A stretch of DNA of 64,000 bases from Chamaesiphon sp. 336R_metabinner_41 (lineage in GTDB: Bacteria; Cyanobacteriota; Cyanobacteriia; Cyanobacteriales; Chamaesiphonaceae). The notes below the pieces were generated by a model. That model searched no databases and was not told the origin of the DNA. It worked only from the letters and a program-made list of their open reading frames with translations. Below are positions 16,629 through 26,640 of this stretch, one piece after another; positions within the stretch are counted from its first letter, which is position 1; every line of letters starts with the position of its first letter. Location: the NCBI GenBank assembly GCA_025359915.1, contig JANYDE010000084.1, positions 1 through 64,000 of the forward strand, read 5' to 3'. The translations under genes and the position numbers were made by a program.

Positions 16629-18893
16629 CTAGAACAGTGTTTTTGGTCGAACTCGATTAGCCTCATCCACCAATAAAACTTTCTCAGCCCCAGTACTTAG
16701 AAATGCGATCGATCTCAACACCTTTTCCAACCCTTGACGAAGTTTAATCTCCTCCAACGGTTGTCCTAAAATCATCAGATTATTCTGAGCCGTAATTGCT
16801 TTGGACGTGATCAAACTCAGAGCAGTTTCCAAGACTTGTCGATCGAGTCGATGTTTTTCGATCCCTTCTAAAGTGAGGGATTCTAATGTTTGGGTAGCTG
16901 TCTGAAGTTCGGCGAGAGTAGGCTGAGGATGGTTGGGAATATTGATCGCTACAGGTAATTGTCGATCGACTAAAATGCGGGCGATTTCCACTTTTGCTCT
17001 AGTATAGAGATTAGATGTCGGCGGAACTTTTTGTAAGGCGGTAACAGCTCCATTTCGATCTCCTTGCATCAACCGACAACGAGCTAAACCAAAGGCTGAG
17101 GTAGGATAATTGAGATCTGTTCGCTCGACTAATTCATACATTTGCGCCGCGAGTACATAGTTCTTTCCCTGCTCGGCGGCGATCGCAAAAGCTAGTTTTG
17201 GTGCGAGTTCGCCAGGTAAATCGAAGTATACTCGATCGAATGCTGCTTGCGCTTCCTGAGGACGATGTTGAGCGAGCAGAGATTTACCACGATACCAGTC
17301 TACTCGCCAATCCCACCCATCTTGGATGGCTACTCTTTCGAGCACTATTTCCGCTTCTGTATAGTCACTGGCGGCGATGTGTCCTCGATCGATTAAACTA
17401 TTAGCTAATCGGAGTTTAGCCTCGATCGATGTTGGTAATTGTTTGACTAGTTGAGTTAACTGTTCGATCCGTCGATCGATATCGGTAGTCATACTAGCAT
17501 TCAGAACGACATTGAAGCCTGGATCTTTGGCATCGATGAGTAGATTCGGTAAATGTAAATAACTCGGCTTAATCGGACTGAAATCACCCCCCGCCGTAGT
17601 TGATAATCGATCGCCATCGAATAAACTACTATTAGCAGGGCGAGGAGTATTAGTTTCGACAGCGACAACTTCCCTTAATACGCCCAAAAGTTGTTCCGCC
17701 ATCTCCTCTGCTGACTGAAACCTGTCGTCTGCGGCTGGTGCAGTAGCCTTGAGCAGAAACCGATAGAGAGATTCTTGCTTAGAGAAGACACTATCCGACT
17801 GGGCACTGGGTAAAGTATACTGATGCTCCGTACTAAAGCCCGAAATATTCGTCACTAATACAGCTAAAGTTCTGCCGATCGTAAATAAATCTGTAACAAT
17901 TGTCGGCCCTTCCCCAGCCTCAGGAGCAGTATAACCGATCGTCCCATAGATATCCCCATCGGGGTCGTCAAGCCGTCTCGCACCGCCCAAATCGATTAAT
18001 TTGATGTCATCTCCCTCCAGCATGATATTGTCCGGTTTAAAGTCACAATAGACCAAACCTTGCTGATGGAGATAGCCAAAAGCTCCGAGCACCCGATGAA
18101 TGTAAGCGATGGCTTCCGATACAGGTAAAATTCCCCGCTCCTTCCGAATTTCCTTGAGCGTTTTACCCCCCACATATTCCATCACGATATACCCCTCCGC
18201 ATCATGGGTGACAAAGTTATAAATCCCCACAATATTCGGATGTTTAACCGCCGCCAAAAATTGTCGCTCCGCTAATGCTACCGCCGCACTCGCCGCATCC
18301 TCGCTATTTAATAACCCCTTGAGCACCACATAACGGGATAATAATCGATCGAACCCTAAATAAATCCAGCCTAAACCACCATACGAGATCGCCCCCTTCA
18401 CCTCATACTGTGCGCCGACAACATCCCCAGGTGCTAAACTGGGTACAAAATTATATTTCTGTCCGCACTTAGTACAAAAGCCTTTATCTCTTTTCGCAGC
18501 CTGATTGCACCCCGCACAAAACCGTTTATTTTCCGGTACCTTCGCCTCTACCAAAATCGCTAATTCAGGAGCAGTAGAAGGTAATTCAGGAATCGAAATC
18601 AATCCCGCACCCAATTGACGACGGCTAGTCTTCGCCACTGTCGGGGTACTGCGTCGCGTTCCACGATCCGATCTATTGTTAGTCGGACTCGAACCCATTC
18701 CCGTGATAGAAGCACTATTAGCCGCCGTTTTGAGGCTTTGGGAGCTACTTTTAATCGGTTGATTGCTTGCCGTCGCAGCCAGCGCAAGATCGAGTTCTGA
18801 TTGAGATTTTAACGCTGCCATCCCACAGCTATCGCAGTAACCATCATCGATCGAACCATTGCAATTGTTGCGAAGACAGGTCAATTGTGACAT
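16629..18893 (-). CDS. PknG-like serine/threonine protein kinase with zinc ribbons and TPR-type tail
   Basis: 754 residues. Two CxxC pairs at the N terminus (Cys6/Cys11 with Cys20/Cys23, and Cys126/Cys129 with Cys140/Cys143) suggest zinc ribbons comparable to the rubredoxin part of PknG. The kinase domain covers roughly 160-420: YGGLGWIYLG loop, Lys192 in VVLKG, VYCDFKPDN with catalytic Asp284 in place of the usual HRD, and IDLGGAR with Asp301 (DLG for DFG). Residues 470-750 are helical repeats resembling TPRs. This order matches PknG-type kinases, which sense metabolism in actinobacteria. Partner and substrate are unknown. Confidence 0.85.
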   Translation of the reverse strand: MSQLTCLRNNCNGSIDDGYCDSCGMAALKSQSELDLALAATASNQPIKSSSQSLKTAANSASITGMGSSPTNNRSDRGTRRSTPTVAKTSRRQLGAGLISIPELPSTAPELAILVEAKVPENKRFCAGCNQAAKRDKGFCTKCGQKYNFVPSLAPGDVVGAQYEVKGAISYGGLGWIYLGFDRLLSRYVVLKGLLNSEDAASAAVALAERQFLAAVKHPNIVGIYNFVTHDAEGYIVMEYVGGKTLKEIRKERGILPVSEAIAYIHRVLGAFGYLHQQGLVYCDFKPDNIMLEGDDIKLIDLGGARRLDDPDGDIYGTIGYTAPEAGEGPTIVTDLFTIGRTLAVLVTNISGFSTEHQYTLPSAQSDSVFSKQESLYRFLLKATAPAADDRFQSAEEMAEQLLGVLREVVAVETNTPRPANSSLFDGDRLSTTAGGDFSPIKPSYLHLPNLLIDAKDPGFNVVLNASMTTDIDRRIEQLTQLVKQLPTSIEAKLRLANSLIDRGHIAASDYTEAEIVLERVAIQDGWDWRVDWYRGKSLLAQHRPQEAQAAFDRVYFDLPGELAPKLAFAIAAEQGKNYVLAAQMYELVERTDLNYPTSAFGLARCRLMQGDRNGAVTALQKVPPTSNLYTRAKVEIARILVDRQLPVAINIPNHPQPTLAELQTATQTLESLTLEGIEKHRLDRQVLETALSLITSKAITAQNNLMILGQPLEEIKLRQGLEKVLRSIAFLSTGAEKVLLVDEANRVRPKTLF

Positions 18894-19005
18894 AAATTTA
18901 GGAGTTGGGAGCGAAAGCCAACAGTCTCACCATCGAATCAAATCGGTGGAATTGTTTTGTCTACCATTATAATTCAGATCGAATCATTCAAAAATATCGA
19001 TCGAT

Positions 19006-20235
19006 TTACAGTTTGGGTTTAGATATCTGTTCTTGACCTGTATCTGTAACTCGCCAACTTAGCTTTAGGTTAAACCAAAAATTCCAAAAAGTAACGATGG
19101 CGATCGCGATTAATTTAGCTACATATTCATTGACGTGAAAGGCATTGAAGAGCAAATTAACAATTAAGGTATTGATAACCAAGCCAGAGAAACAGATTAA
19201 ATTAAACTTTAGGAATCTCCGCAATCGTTGACGCTTCCCCTGTTGAGCCTTGGCAAGATCGCGAAAAGTCCAAATATCGTTCCACAGGAAATTATTAAAG
19301 ATCGCGATCTCTGACGAAAACATTGTGCTACGAGTCAAACCTAGTCCGAACATCGTCCTGAGTAGATAAAACACTCCCATATCAATAAAAACACCACTAA
19401 AACCCACCACCCCAAACCGGAGAAAACGAGCGATTGGCCACAAAGAACAACGTAATTCGATCAAATGTTGAAGATACTCTAGATACTGTTTCCAAGTAAC
19501 CTTGCTCGTCCCTGTCACCCGCTCTCTAAATACATATCCTACTTCTGCAATCCACCGAATTTGACCTCTAGCAACTACCTCAATTAAGATCTTATAACCA
19601 ATTGGGCTTAGACGTTTATTGGCAATAGCACTACGCCGCACCATAAAATAGCCACTCATCGGATCGGAAAGACGACCGATGACTTCTGGGAGAATCACCA
19701 AACCCAACATTTGCGCACCACGGGATAAAAATCTCCGCAGGATACTCCATTCGCTGACACCACCGCCATCTACGTTTCGACTCGCAACTGCTAAGTCAGC
19801 ACCCCTAGCCATTTCATCCCACAACTGGAACAAAATTTCTGGGGGGTGTTGCAAATCGGCATCAATTACGCCTAAAATCTCGCCGCTAGCAGCTTGCCAG
19901 CCACGAACTACTGCTGTTGACAGTCCCCGCTCTGTTGCTCGACGCATTACTCGCAACTGGGGATAACTAGACATCAATTCGCCAGCCAATTTCCAGGTGA
20001 GATCGGGACTATCATCATCAACCACGATTAGTTCGTAATCTGCTGGAATAGTACGATCTAGTAATTCACTCAAAACAACTATTATCTCTCTAATATTTTG
20101 ACTTTCATTAAATGTCGGAATTATTAGCGAAAATTTCAGTAGTTTTTGTCCGGTAGCTGTGAGAGATGATCGATCGACAATTACTGCTGAACCGACAGGA
20201 ACTGGCAATAATAGATGAGTCTGACGATCGCTCAT
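19006..20235 (-). CDS. GT2 glycosyltransferase fused to GtrA-like membrane domain
   Basis: 409 residues. The N-terminal half is a DPM1/GtrB-type GT2: FSLIIPTFNESQNI, VVDDDSPDLT, ATERGLSTAVVRGW and GVIDADLQHPPE with its metal-binding DxD. The C-terminal part (about 265-395) is a GtrA domain with four membrane helices (FGVVGFSGVFIDMGVFYLL and following). Such fusions make polyprenyl-phosphate-linked sugars and flip them for envelope glycosylation. It is the last gene of the minus-strand polysaccharide run, 41 bp after the tyrosine kinase. Confidence 0.85.
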   Translation of the reverse strand: MSDRQTHLLLPVPVGSAVIVDRSSLTATGQKLLKFSLIIPTFNESQNIREIIVVLSELLDRTIPADYELIVVDDDSPDLTWKLAGELMSSYPQLRVMRRATERGLSTAVVRGWQAASGEILGVIDADLQHPPEILFQLWDEMARGADLAVASRNVDGGGVSEWSILRRFLSRGAQMLGLVILPEVIGRLSDPMSGYFMVRRSAIANKRLSPIGYKILIEVVARGQIRWIAEVGYVFRERVTGTSKVTWKQYLEYLQHLIELRCSLWPIARFLRFGVVGFSGVFIDMGVFYLLRTMFGLGLTRSTMFSSEIAIFNNFLWNDIWTFRDLAKAQQGKRQRLRRFLKFNLICFSGLVINTLIVNLLFNAFHVNEYVAKLIAIAIVTFWNFWFNLKLSWRVTDTGQEQISKPKL

Positions 20236-20276
20236 GAGAATTTAACCCTGCTAAACGTATCGACGAAAAAGCGATA

Positions 20277-22595
20277 TTATTTTTTAAAATTTTCCGATTT
20301 TTTGAGAGTTGTTGAGGCTTTTAGATCTGTGAATTTTGTATCCTGTGTAGATTGATTGGCGATTGTTGTTCCTAGTTGGGTCATATAGTCAATCCAAGGT
20401 GCTTCTGGATCTTGTTCGTCAGTAAAGTAGTCATTTGCCGCAGCGAAATGATCTTCACTTTCATTTTGTTCGATTACTCCATTCACAATCAATCCCAAGA
20501 TATTTGCACTTGCCATTCTGAATTGATCTTTGGCAACACGAGCACTATTGGCATCGATTACGCCAGGTCGGGATACGAGTAGAGTTCCATCCGTCATTTT
20601 ACCAACACTCAGGGTGTCAGTAGCAACAAGTATTGGTGCTGTGTCGATAATCACGAAGTCATAGGCATCTGAAACCTCTTGCAGCAAAGATTTCATTTGC
20701 GGTGATTCTAGGCAAGATAGCGGATTTTGCGGTCTAGATCCAGCCGTTAATATATCCAAATTATTCATCACTGTCCAAGAAATTTGTTTAAACTTGGATT
20801 TTCCCGCGATGATATCACTCAAGCCTTTTCTCAGTGGTAATTTCCAGAATTGATGCTGATATGGAACGCGCATGTCGGCATCGATTAATAAAACTTTTTG
20901 ACCCATTCCTGCAATAGCCGCCGCTAAATTAGCGGCAACTTTGGACTTACCTTCATTCGCAATTGAGCTGGTAATTGTAATAGTTCTTAGTTGTTTGTTC
21001 ATACTGAGAAATCTCAGATTAGCTTGGATCGATCGAGACATTTCACTAGTCACCGACTGAGGGGTATCTCTCACCGAGACTTCTAATGTCGTTGACATGG
21101 GAGTACGATCTCCAGCCGCAACTTTTTTCTTGCTATTTTTCTTGGCAGCAGGAATTGCACCAAGTAATGTATAACCAAATAATGTATCGATCTCTTTGAC
21201 AGTTTTTAGCGACTTATCCTTGATTTCTAAATAAGCAATAGCACTCGTGCCAAATAACGCACCCAAAAGCACCCCTAAACTTCCAACCACAGTTTTCATC
21301 GTGTTATCTGGCTTTTCAGGTACGACAGCACTAGTAATAATTCTAGCCGCAGATGTATTTTTAGTTTTTACTAATTGTAACTCCTGAACCTTTTTTAATA
21401 AACTCTGATGTGTGGTTTGAGATACTTCTAGTTGCCGTTCTAACTGACGTTGAGTTTGAACCAACTGGGGCATCACCTTTACTCTTTTTTCATAGGCAGC
21501 ACGCGAATTTTGGAGTGAAGCCAATTTTTGAATCAATCCATCTCGCTGCATTTCTAATTGCAGTGAATCTTTGATCATATTTTGCTTTAAGTCACCGATT
21601 CGCAATAATCCTTGTGGAACTTTTGTCTTGTTGCCAACGGTACTGTGAACTTGCTGTTCTAATAGAGTTTTTAATGTAGCTTGTTTCTCTTTGAGACTAA
21701 TAATAATTGGGTTACTATCAGAAAAACGACTACTTTCAGTTGCCAACTGTCGCTCGACATCCTGCTGTTGAGTAAGAATTCCTTGGATTGCTGGCGATTG
21801 GCTAATTGCACTAACGACAATCGCATCTTGAGAATTTAGATTGACCTTTTTTTGTAGTTCTTTAGACTGTGCAGTTGCCTCATCTAGTTGAGCCTGCGTA
21901 GTATTAATGGTTGTTTCTAAATTCCCGATAATCCCAACCGCTGATTTTCCTTCCTCACCTAAATCCACAACATTATTTTGCTGTTTGAATTTGCGTAATG
22001 ATTCTTCCGCTTCATTGACTGCACGTTGAGTTATTGGCAACTGCTTACCCATAAATTCGCGGGCTGATTCTGCCTCGGTACTATTTGTCAAAACATCATT
22101 TTCTAAGTATAGATTCATCAATGTGTTGACGACCTGAGCTGCCTGTTTGCGATCTTTGTTTTTGTAAGCTACTTGCAATACGTCAGATCCGCCCAGAATT
22201 TTAACCGATAAGGCTGCCTGTAAATCAATAGCTTTAACTGTTTTACCTTTATCGTCCTTAAGTGCTAATTGGTTAATTAATTTCTGCAATAAAGGGCGAG
22301 ATGTCAGTAATTCCATCTGGGTACTGATGGGGTTTTGAGTTGACACTAATGGTTTCAAATCGCCTGTTTCACCACCTTCTAGATTATTAGGTGAGAGACT
22401 AGATCCAACTACTTTAAATGATGGATTTTTAAATAATAATTTTCCTTCTGCTTGATAAGATGGTTTCACCAAAGAAGAAGCTAAAAGACCGAGTGCAACT
22501 GTCGCAGCAAAGAGACTAACAGCAGGGATCCACCGTCGTTTCACTGCAAATATATAATTACTCAAGTCTAAGTCGATCGATTCTTTGGATTCCAT
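20277..22595 (-). CDS. Wzc-like chain-length determinant and tyrosine autokinase
   Basis: 772 residues. A Wzz domain has a first membrane helix near 23-43, a long periplasmic coiled coil (about 180-410) and a second helix near 436-457. The cytoplasmic BY-kinase carries Walker A SSIANEGKSK (Lys550), Walker A' LLIDADMR and Walker B FVIIDTAP. The C terminus has only two or three tyrosines (DYFTDEQ, WIDYMTQ) rather than the usual dense cluster. It would control polymer length and export with the Wzx and Wzy proteins encoded upstream. Spacing to the neighbouring GH10 gene is 95 bp. Confidence 0.88.
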   Translation of the reverse strand: MESKESIDLDLSNYIFAVKRRWIPAVSLFAATVALGLLASSLVKPSYQAEGKLLFKNPSFKVVGSSLSPNNLEGGETGDLKPLVSTQNPISTQMELLTSRPLLQKLINQLALKDDKGKTVKAIDLQAALSVKILGGSDVLQVAYKNKDRKQAAQVVNTLMNLYLENDVLTNSTEAESAREFMGKQLPITQRAVNEAEESLRKFKQQNNVVDLGEEGKSAVGIIGNLETTINTTQAQLDEATAQSKELQKKVNLNSQDAIVVSAISQSPAIQGILTQQQDVERQLATESSRFSDSNPIIISLKEKQATLKTLLEQQVHSTVGNKTKVPQGLLRIGDLKQNMIKDSLQLEMQRDGLIQKLASLQNSRAAYEKRVKVMPQLVQTQRQLERQLEVSQTTHQSLLKKVQELQLVKTKNTSAARIITSAVVPEKPDNTMKTVVGSLGVLLGALFGTSAIAYLEIKDKSLKTVKEIDTLFGYTLLGAIPAAKKNSKKKVAAGDRTPMSTTLEVSVRDTPQSVTSEMSRSIQANLRFLSMNKQLRTITITSSIANEGKSKVAANLAAAIAGMGQKVLLIDADMRVPYQHQFWKLPLRKGLSDIIAGKSKFKQISWTVMNNLDILTAGSRPQNPLSCLESPQMKSLLQEVSDAYDFVIIDTAPILVATDTLSVGKMTDGTLLVSRPGVIDANSARVAKDQFRMASANILGLIVNGVIEQNESEDHFAAANDYFTDEQDPEAPWIDYMTQLGTTIANQSTQDTKFTDLKASTTLKKSENFKK

Positions 22596-22690
22596 AATAT
22601 TATTTCTCTATATCTCACTATTATAACAAACACGACCCTACTGTAATCCGCCAAACTGCCTACTCTCAAATGAATAGGCTCATCTAGCGG

Positions 22691-23890
22691 CTATCGTTTT
22701 GGTGCTCGATCAAATGCTCCTGCAATCGCATTCCAAGCTAATTTAGGCTTCATGTCTCGATCCAACGGTAAAGATCGAGAGGGAGATCGATCTTTTCGAG
22801 GGAAGAATTCATTTAACCAAGTATATTGATCGCTTAAGCCCCAGTTAATCACAGCAATTATTGCTTTTTCTGCTAAGGCAGCATTCAGATATTCGTTGTA
22901 GGCTGTGGCAATAATTCGATCTCGTTTTTCTGCTTCGATTGGCAAATTTGTATCGATAATATCTAGCTCGGTAATTATAATTTTTAATCCTAAGTTAGCG
23001 ACCTCTTTGAGAAATTTTCTGAATTGGGAGGGGTTAAATTTCTTGCGCCCTACTTCTATATGTGATTGAATCCCCAACGCATGGAGTGGGGTACCTTTTG
23101 ATTGGAGATTTCTGAGTAGCTTGAGAACAGCCTCTTGATGAGCCTCGTTTGATTCCAGTCCCCACTCATTGTAAACAAGCAAAGCTTTAGGATCGGATTT
23201 TGCAGCTAATCGAAATGCAAGTTCGACATAATCTTGACCCAAAAACTTCAACCAAGGTGTGTTTCGGAAACCATCAGGTCTTCGATCTCCTAATTCGATT
23301 GCTTCATTAACTACATCCCATGAATGCATTTTTCCAGCATAACGTTTCATGACAGTTTCAATATGATATGTCAAAATATTTTCAGCATTTTGATGGTTCA
23401 AAGTGTGTTTCAACCAGTCAGGTAATCCCAGATGCCAAACTAAAGGATGACCTCTTAATAATAGCTTATTTGTCGATGCAAATTTTGCAAAATAGTCAGT
23501 TCCACTAAAATCAAAAGTATTGACAGTCGGACGAACTTGACTCCAATAAAATCCAGCAACTACGAGATCGCACTCTCGGAGAAAACTAGACTTGAATTTT
23601 AAATTTTTGTCAAAGTTTTGCCGATCTGCTTGTGGGAAGGCTCCATAAATTAATCCTTTTGCCTGCGCTCTAGCCTTCAGCGAACTCTTACCCACCACTG
23701 TAAAAGTTTTTTGGTCACTATTTTTAATTCTACTGCGATCTGTCAATGTATAAATTAGATAGCTCAACACCTTTAAATTATATATTGATAAAATAGCAAG
23801 TGTTGTGACTACGCCAATACCTATTCTTAATGCTTGCCGTCTGGATACTAGCCGCTTTCGATAAGATTCGATTGTTTTAGGTAGTTTCAT
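22691..23890 (-). CDS. GH10 endo-1,4-beta-xylanase-like enzyme, copy A
   Basis: 399 residues. The N terminus has a possible Tat motif (SRRQALRIG) followed by a hydrophobic helix (about 23-40), so it is probably exported and membrane-tethered. The GH10 barrel shows LRGHPLVWHLGLPDWL, WDVVNEAIE (acid/base Glu196), GIQSHIE and IIITELDI (nucleophile Glu308). GH10 enzymes cut beta-1,4-xylan, but within a polysaccharide cluster the enzyme more likely trims or releases the polymer made here. A close paralogue lies at 25373-26569, and the 3' flanks of both genes are also nearly identical, which shows a local duplication. Confidence 0.88.
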   Translation of the reverse strand: MKLPKTIESYRKRLVSRRQALRIGIGVVTTLAILSIYNLKVLSYLIYTLTDRSRIKNSDQKTFTVVGKSSLKARAQAKGLIYGAFPQADRQNFDKNLKFKSSFLRECDLVVAGFYWSQVRPTVNTFDFSGTDYFAKFASTNKLLLRGHPLVWHLGLPDWLKHTLNHQNAENILTYHIETVMKRYAGKMHSWDVVNEAIELGDRRPDGFRNTPWLKFLGQDYVELAFRLAAKSDPKALLVYNEWGLESNEAHQEAVLKLLRNLQSKGTPLHALGIQSHIEVGRKKFNPSQFRKFLKEVANLGLKIIITELDIIDTNLPIEAEKRDRIIATAYNEYLNAALAEKAIIAVINWGLSDQYTWLNEFFPRKDRSPSRSLPLDRDMKPKLAWNAIAGAFDRAPKR

Positions 23891-23978
23891 CTGTTGAAGA
23901 TACGAAGTTAATTCAATTATTATATTAATCTAATCGAAGTATCAAAGACTATATTATCTATGTAGATACATGATATCT

Positions 23979-25235
23979 TTAATCTTCTGATAACTGTCGA
24001 ATTTCTTTAATTTGATAGTTTTGATGGAGTGAAAAAGCTACTGCAATATATAAAATCCAGTTGATATTGTTGGATACTAATAATTGCGATTCAGCCAAGC
24101 TATTCAACACTAATTGAACCAGATGAATTAGTGGCCATGTCGCGTCAACTGTATTGCTAGATCTCACCAGCCCGATAGCTCTAATGAATGTAATGCTAAA
24201 CCCAATCAAAAATACGACAAGCCCTAAAATTCCTAAATCAAGCAAAATCTCTAAAAAGCCATTGTGTGGATGTGAAGGAGTCCAGTTGCTTGCCCGCCAA
24301 ACATAGGCAGATTCTGCCCCATTTAACCCCTGCCAGAATCCGCCGTAACCATAACCAATCCAAGGGTGCTTCCCAATCATTTCAATTACCGCTGGCCACA
24401 AGGCTGTTCGACCAGTCAGGGTCGCATCTTTACCCACTAGCGAAAAGACACTATCGGCATTATTACTGAACCAAAATTGAAATAATTCGCCGGTAGTTAC
24501 GATCAGCACAATTGTTGGAATCATCAATAAATATTGCAGCCGAAAGACGTGACAGACAAGGAATACACAGATGAGAATGAACAAATTTAGGATCGAGGTA
24601 GTTGATGCAGATAATAAGAGTAGAAGAATTGATAATGCCAAGCAGAATGACATCAACAATCTATATTTTTTATTCAGATAGATTAAGAATATAAAAACCA
24701 TGCTACTATAAACCATCATCTGTCCCAGACCATTTTTATGGGTGAAGACTCCACGCCATTTTCCCTGGTGAATACCGCCCATAATTCCATATTTTGGTAG
24801 GGCTACAACAAAAACAAAAGACAAGAGCATAATAATCCCAGAGGCCCAGGCAATCAATTCTATTTGCTGTTTTAAACTATAACGAGATGCTATGTACAAG
24901 CCAAATAAGCTAGATCCAAGAAGTGTAATCCCATCTTTGAATGTTACTGCTTTGTCTGCAGACCAGAATATGGAGATAATAGCAAGAAATATCAGCGGGA
25001 AAATAAGATTTTCCTGCCGAAGAGTTACGAGGGTATTTTTCCAACGAACAGCTAATAGAATGGCTATAATTATATAGATTATAAAGTAAATAATTCTAAT
25101 CAAAGAACTATCATAAGTAACATCTTCATACTCTTGTTGTCCACCTGATAAAATCACCATGACAATCGCACCAACAAAAATAATTATTGATGTGACCGTA
25201 AAACTAGTTTCCAAGTATTTTAATGACTTATTCAC
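23979..25235 (-). CDS. O-antigen ligase/polymerase (Wzy-like), copy A
   Basis: 418 residues with 10-12 hydrophobic segments and the large periplasmic loop typical of O-antigen ligase-type proteins. SLVGKDATLTGRTALWP and HPWIGYGYGGFW, then PSHPHNGFLEILLDLGILG, contain the conserved Arg, Gly and His used in this family. It would polymerise undecaprenol-linked repeat units or transfer them. It is a paralogue of 28638-29918 with the same motif order. Located between the two GH10 genes. Confidence 0.82.
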   Translation of the reverse strand: MNKSLKYLETSFTVTSIIIFVGAIVMVILSGGQQEYEDVTYDSSLIRIIYFIIYIIIAILLAVRWKNTLVTLRQENLIFPLIFLAIISIFWSADKAVTFKDGITLLGSSLFGLYIASRYSLKQQIELIAWASGIIMLLSFVFVVALPKYGIMGGIHQGKWRGVFTHKNGLGQMMVYSSMVFIFLIYLNKKYRLLMSFCLALSILLLLLSASTTSILNLFILICVFLVCHVFRLQYLLMIPTIVLIVTTGELFQFWFSNNADSVFSLVGKDATLTGRTALWPAVIEMIGKHPWIGYGYGGFWQGLNGAESAYVWRASNWTPSHPHNGFLEILLDLGILGLVVFLIGFSITFIRAIGLVRSSNTVDATWPLIHLVQLVLNSLAESQLLVSNNINWILYIAVAFSLHQNYQIKEIRQLSED

Positions 25236-25372
25236 AACGTAGTAATTAACTCCAAATTAATTCTTTGGGGATTGCAATGATTGGGGGAATGTTGCTACTT
25301 TATTACACCAAAAACGACCCTAGTGTAATCTGCCAAACTGCCTACTCTCAAACGAATAGACTTATCTAGCGG

Positions 25373-26569
25373 CTATCGTTTTGGTGCTCGATCGAAAGAT
25401 CTGGCAATCGCATTCCAAGCTAATTTAGGTTTCATCTCTCGATCGAGTGGTAAAGGTCTAACTGGAGCTAGATCTTCACGTGGCACAAATTCTGACAACC
25501 AACTATAACGATCGCTTAAACCCCAATTAATCACTGTAGTTACTGATTTTTCAGCTAATACAGCATTCAGATAATCTTCGTATATTCCAGCAACGATTCG
25601 ATCCCGCTGGTTTGTATCTCTGGGCAGATGTTTATCAACTACATCTAGCTCAGTAATCATAATCTTTAGTCCCAAGTCAGCTACATTTTTGAGGAATTTA
25701 GCAAATTTTCGAGGATTAAAATCATCCCGATAGCTGATTAGGTGGGATTGAATTCCCAACGCATGAATTGGCGTACCTTTTGATTGTAGCTGTTCAAGCA
25801 ATTTGAGGACTGCCGTCTGATGAACTTCGCTGTATTCAAGGTCAGTTTCATTGTAAACTAGCAAAGCTGTTGGATCCAATCGAGCAACCGTCCTAAATGC
25901 CAATTCAATATAGTCTGAACCTACAAACTTCAACCAGACATCTTTTCGTAATTCTGATCGACCATTTTTTAGTTCTAATCCCTCATTGACTACATCCCAT
26001 GAGTGCATTTTTCCAGCATAACGTTTGACGATGGTTTGGAGATGATTTGTTAATATGTTTTTGGCATTTTGATGATCTAGTTTTTCTTCTAACCATTGAG
26101 GCAATGATAGATGCCAAACTAACGGGTGCCCTCGTAATAGCATTTTGTTCGTAGATGCAAATTTTGCGAAATAGTCAGTCCCTCTAAAATCAAAATTACT
26201 AGCAGTTGGCTGGGTTTTATTCCAATAAAATCCGGCAACAACCATATCACATTCTCGAATGAAACTGGATTTAAATTTTAAATTTTTGTCAAAATTCTGT
26301 CGATCTGCTTGGGGAAAAGCTCCATATATTAGTCCTTTAGCCCTCGCTCTCTGTTTGAGAGAATTTTTACCTACTACTTGAAAAGTTCGCTGCTTACTGT
26401 TTTTAATCTTATTTCTATTTTCTAATGTATGAAATAGATAACTTAGCACTTTAAAGTTATTTGTCAATAAAATAGCGGTAGTAATAATAGCACCAATACC
26501 TATTCTCAATGCTTGCCGTCTGGATATTAATCGATTTCGAGAAAATTTGATAGTTTTAAGTAATTTCAT
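25373..26569 (-). CDS. GH10 endo-1,4-beta-xylanase-like enzyme, copy B
   Basis: 398 residues, sharing most motifs with copy A: SRRQALRIG with hydrophobic anchor, LRGHPLVWHLSLPQWL, WDVVNEGLE (Glu196) and IMITELDV (Glu307). All catalytic residues are kept in both copies. Differences cluster in surface loops, for example EVGRKKF versus SYRDDF near residue 280, close to the active site, so the copies may differ in chain preference. The role is inferred: trimming or turnover of the polymer made by this locus. Confidence 0.88.
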   Translation of the reverse strand: MKLLKTIKFSRNRLISRRQALRIGIGAIITTAILLTNNFKVLSYLFHTLENRNKIKNSKQRTFQVVGKNSLKQRARAKGLIYGAFPQADRQNFDKNLKFKSSFIRECDMVVAGFYWNKTQPTASNFDFRGTDYFAKFASTNKMLLRGHPLVWHLSLPQWLEEKLDHQNAKNILTNHLQTIVKRYAGKMHSWDVVNEGLELKNGRSELRKDVWLKFVGSDYIELAFRTVARLDPTALLVYNETDLEYSEVHQTAVLKLLEQLQSKGTPIHALGIQSHLISYRDDFNPRKFAKFLKNVADLGLKIMITELDVVDKHLPRDTNQRDRIVAGIYEDYLNAVLAEKSVTTVINWGLSDRYSWLSEFVPREDLAPVRPLPLDREMKPKLAWNAIARSFDRAPKR

Positions 26570-26640
26570 GTCTTGTCAAGAGTAAAAATATCTTATCTGT
26601 TCAATTAAAATTTCAAGTACTTAATAGTTATTTAGTCTGT

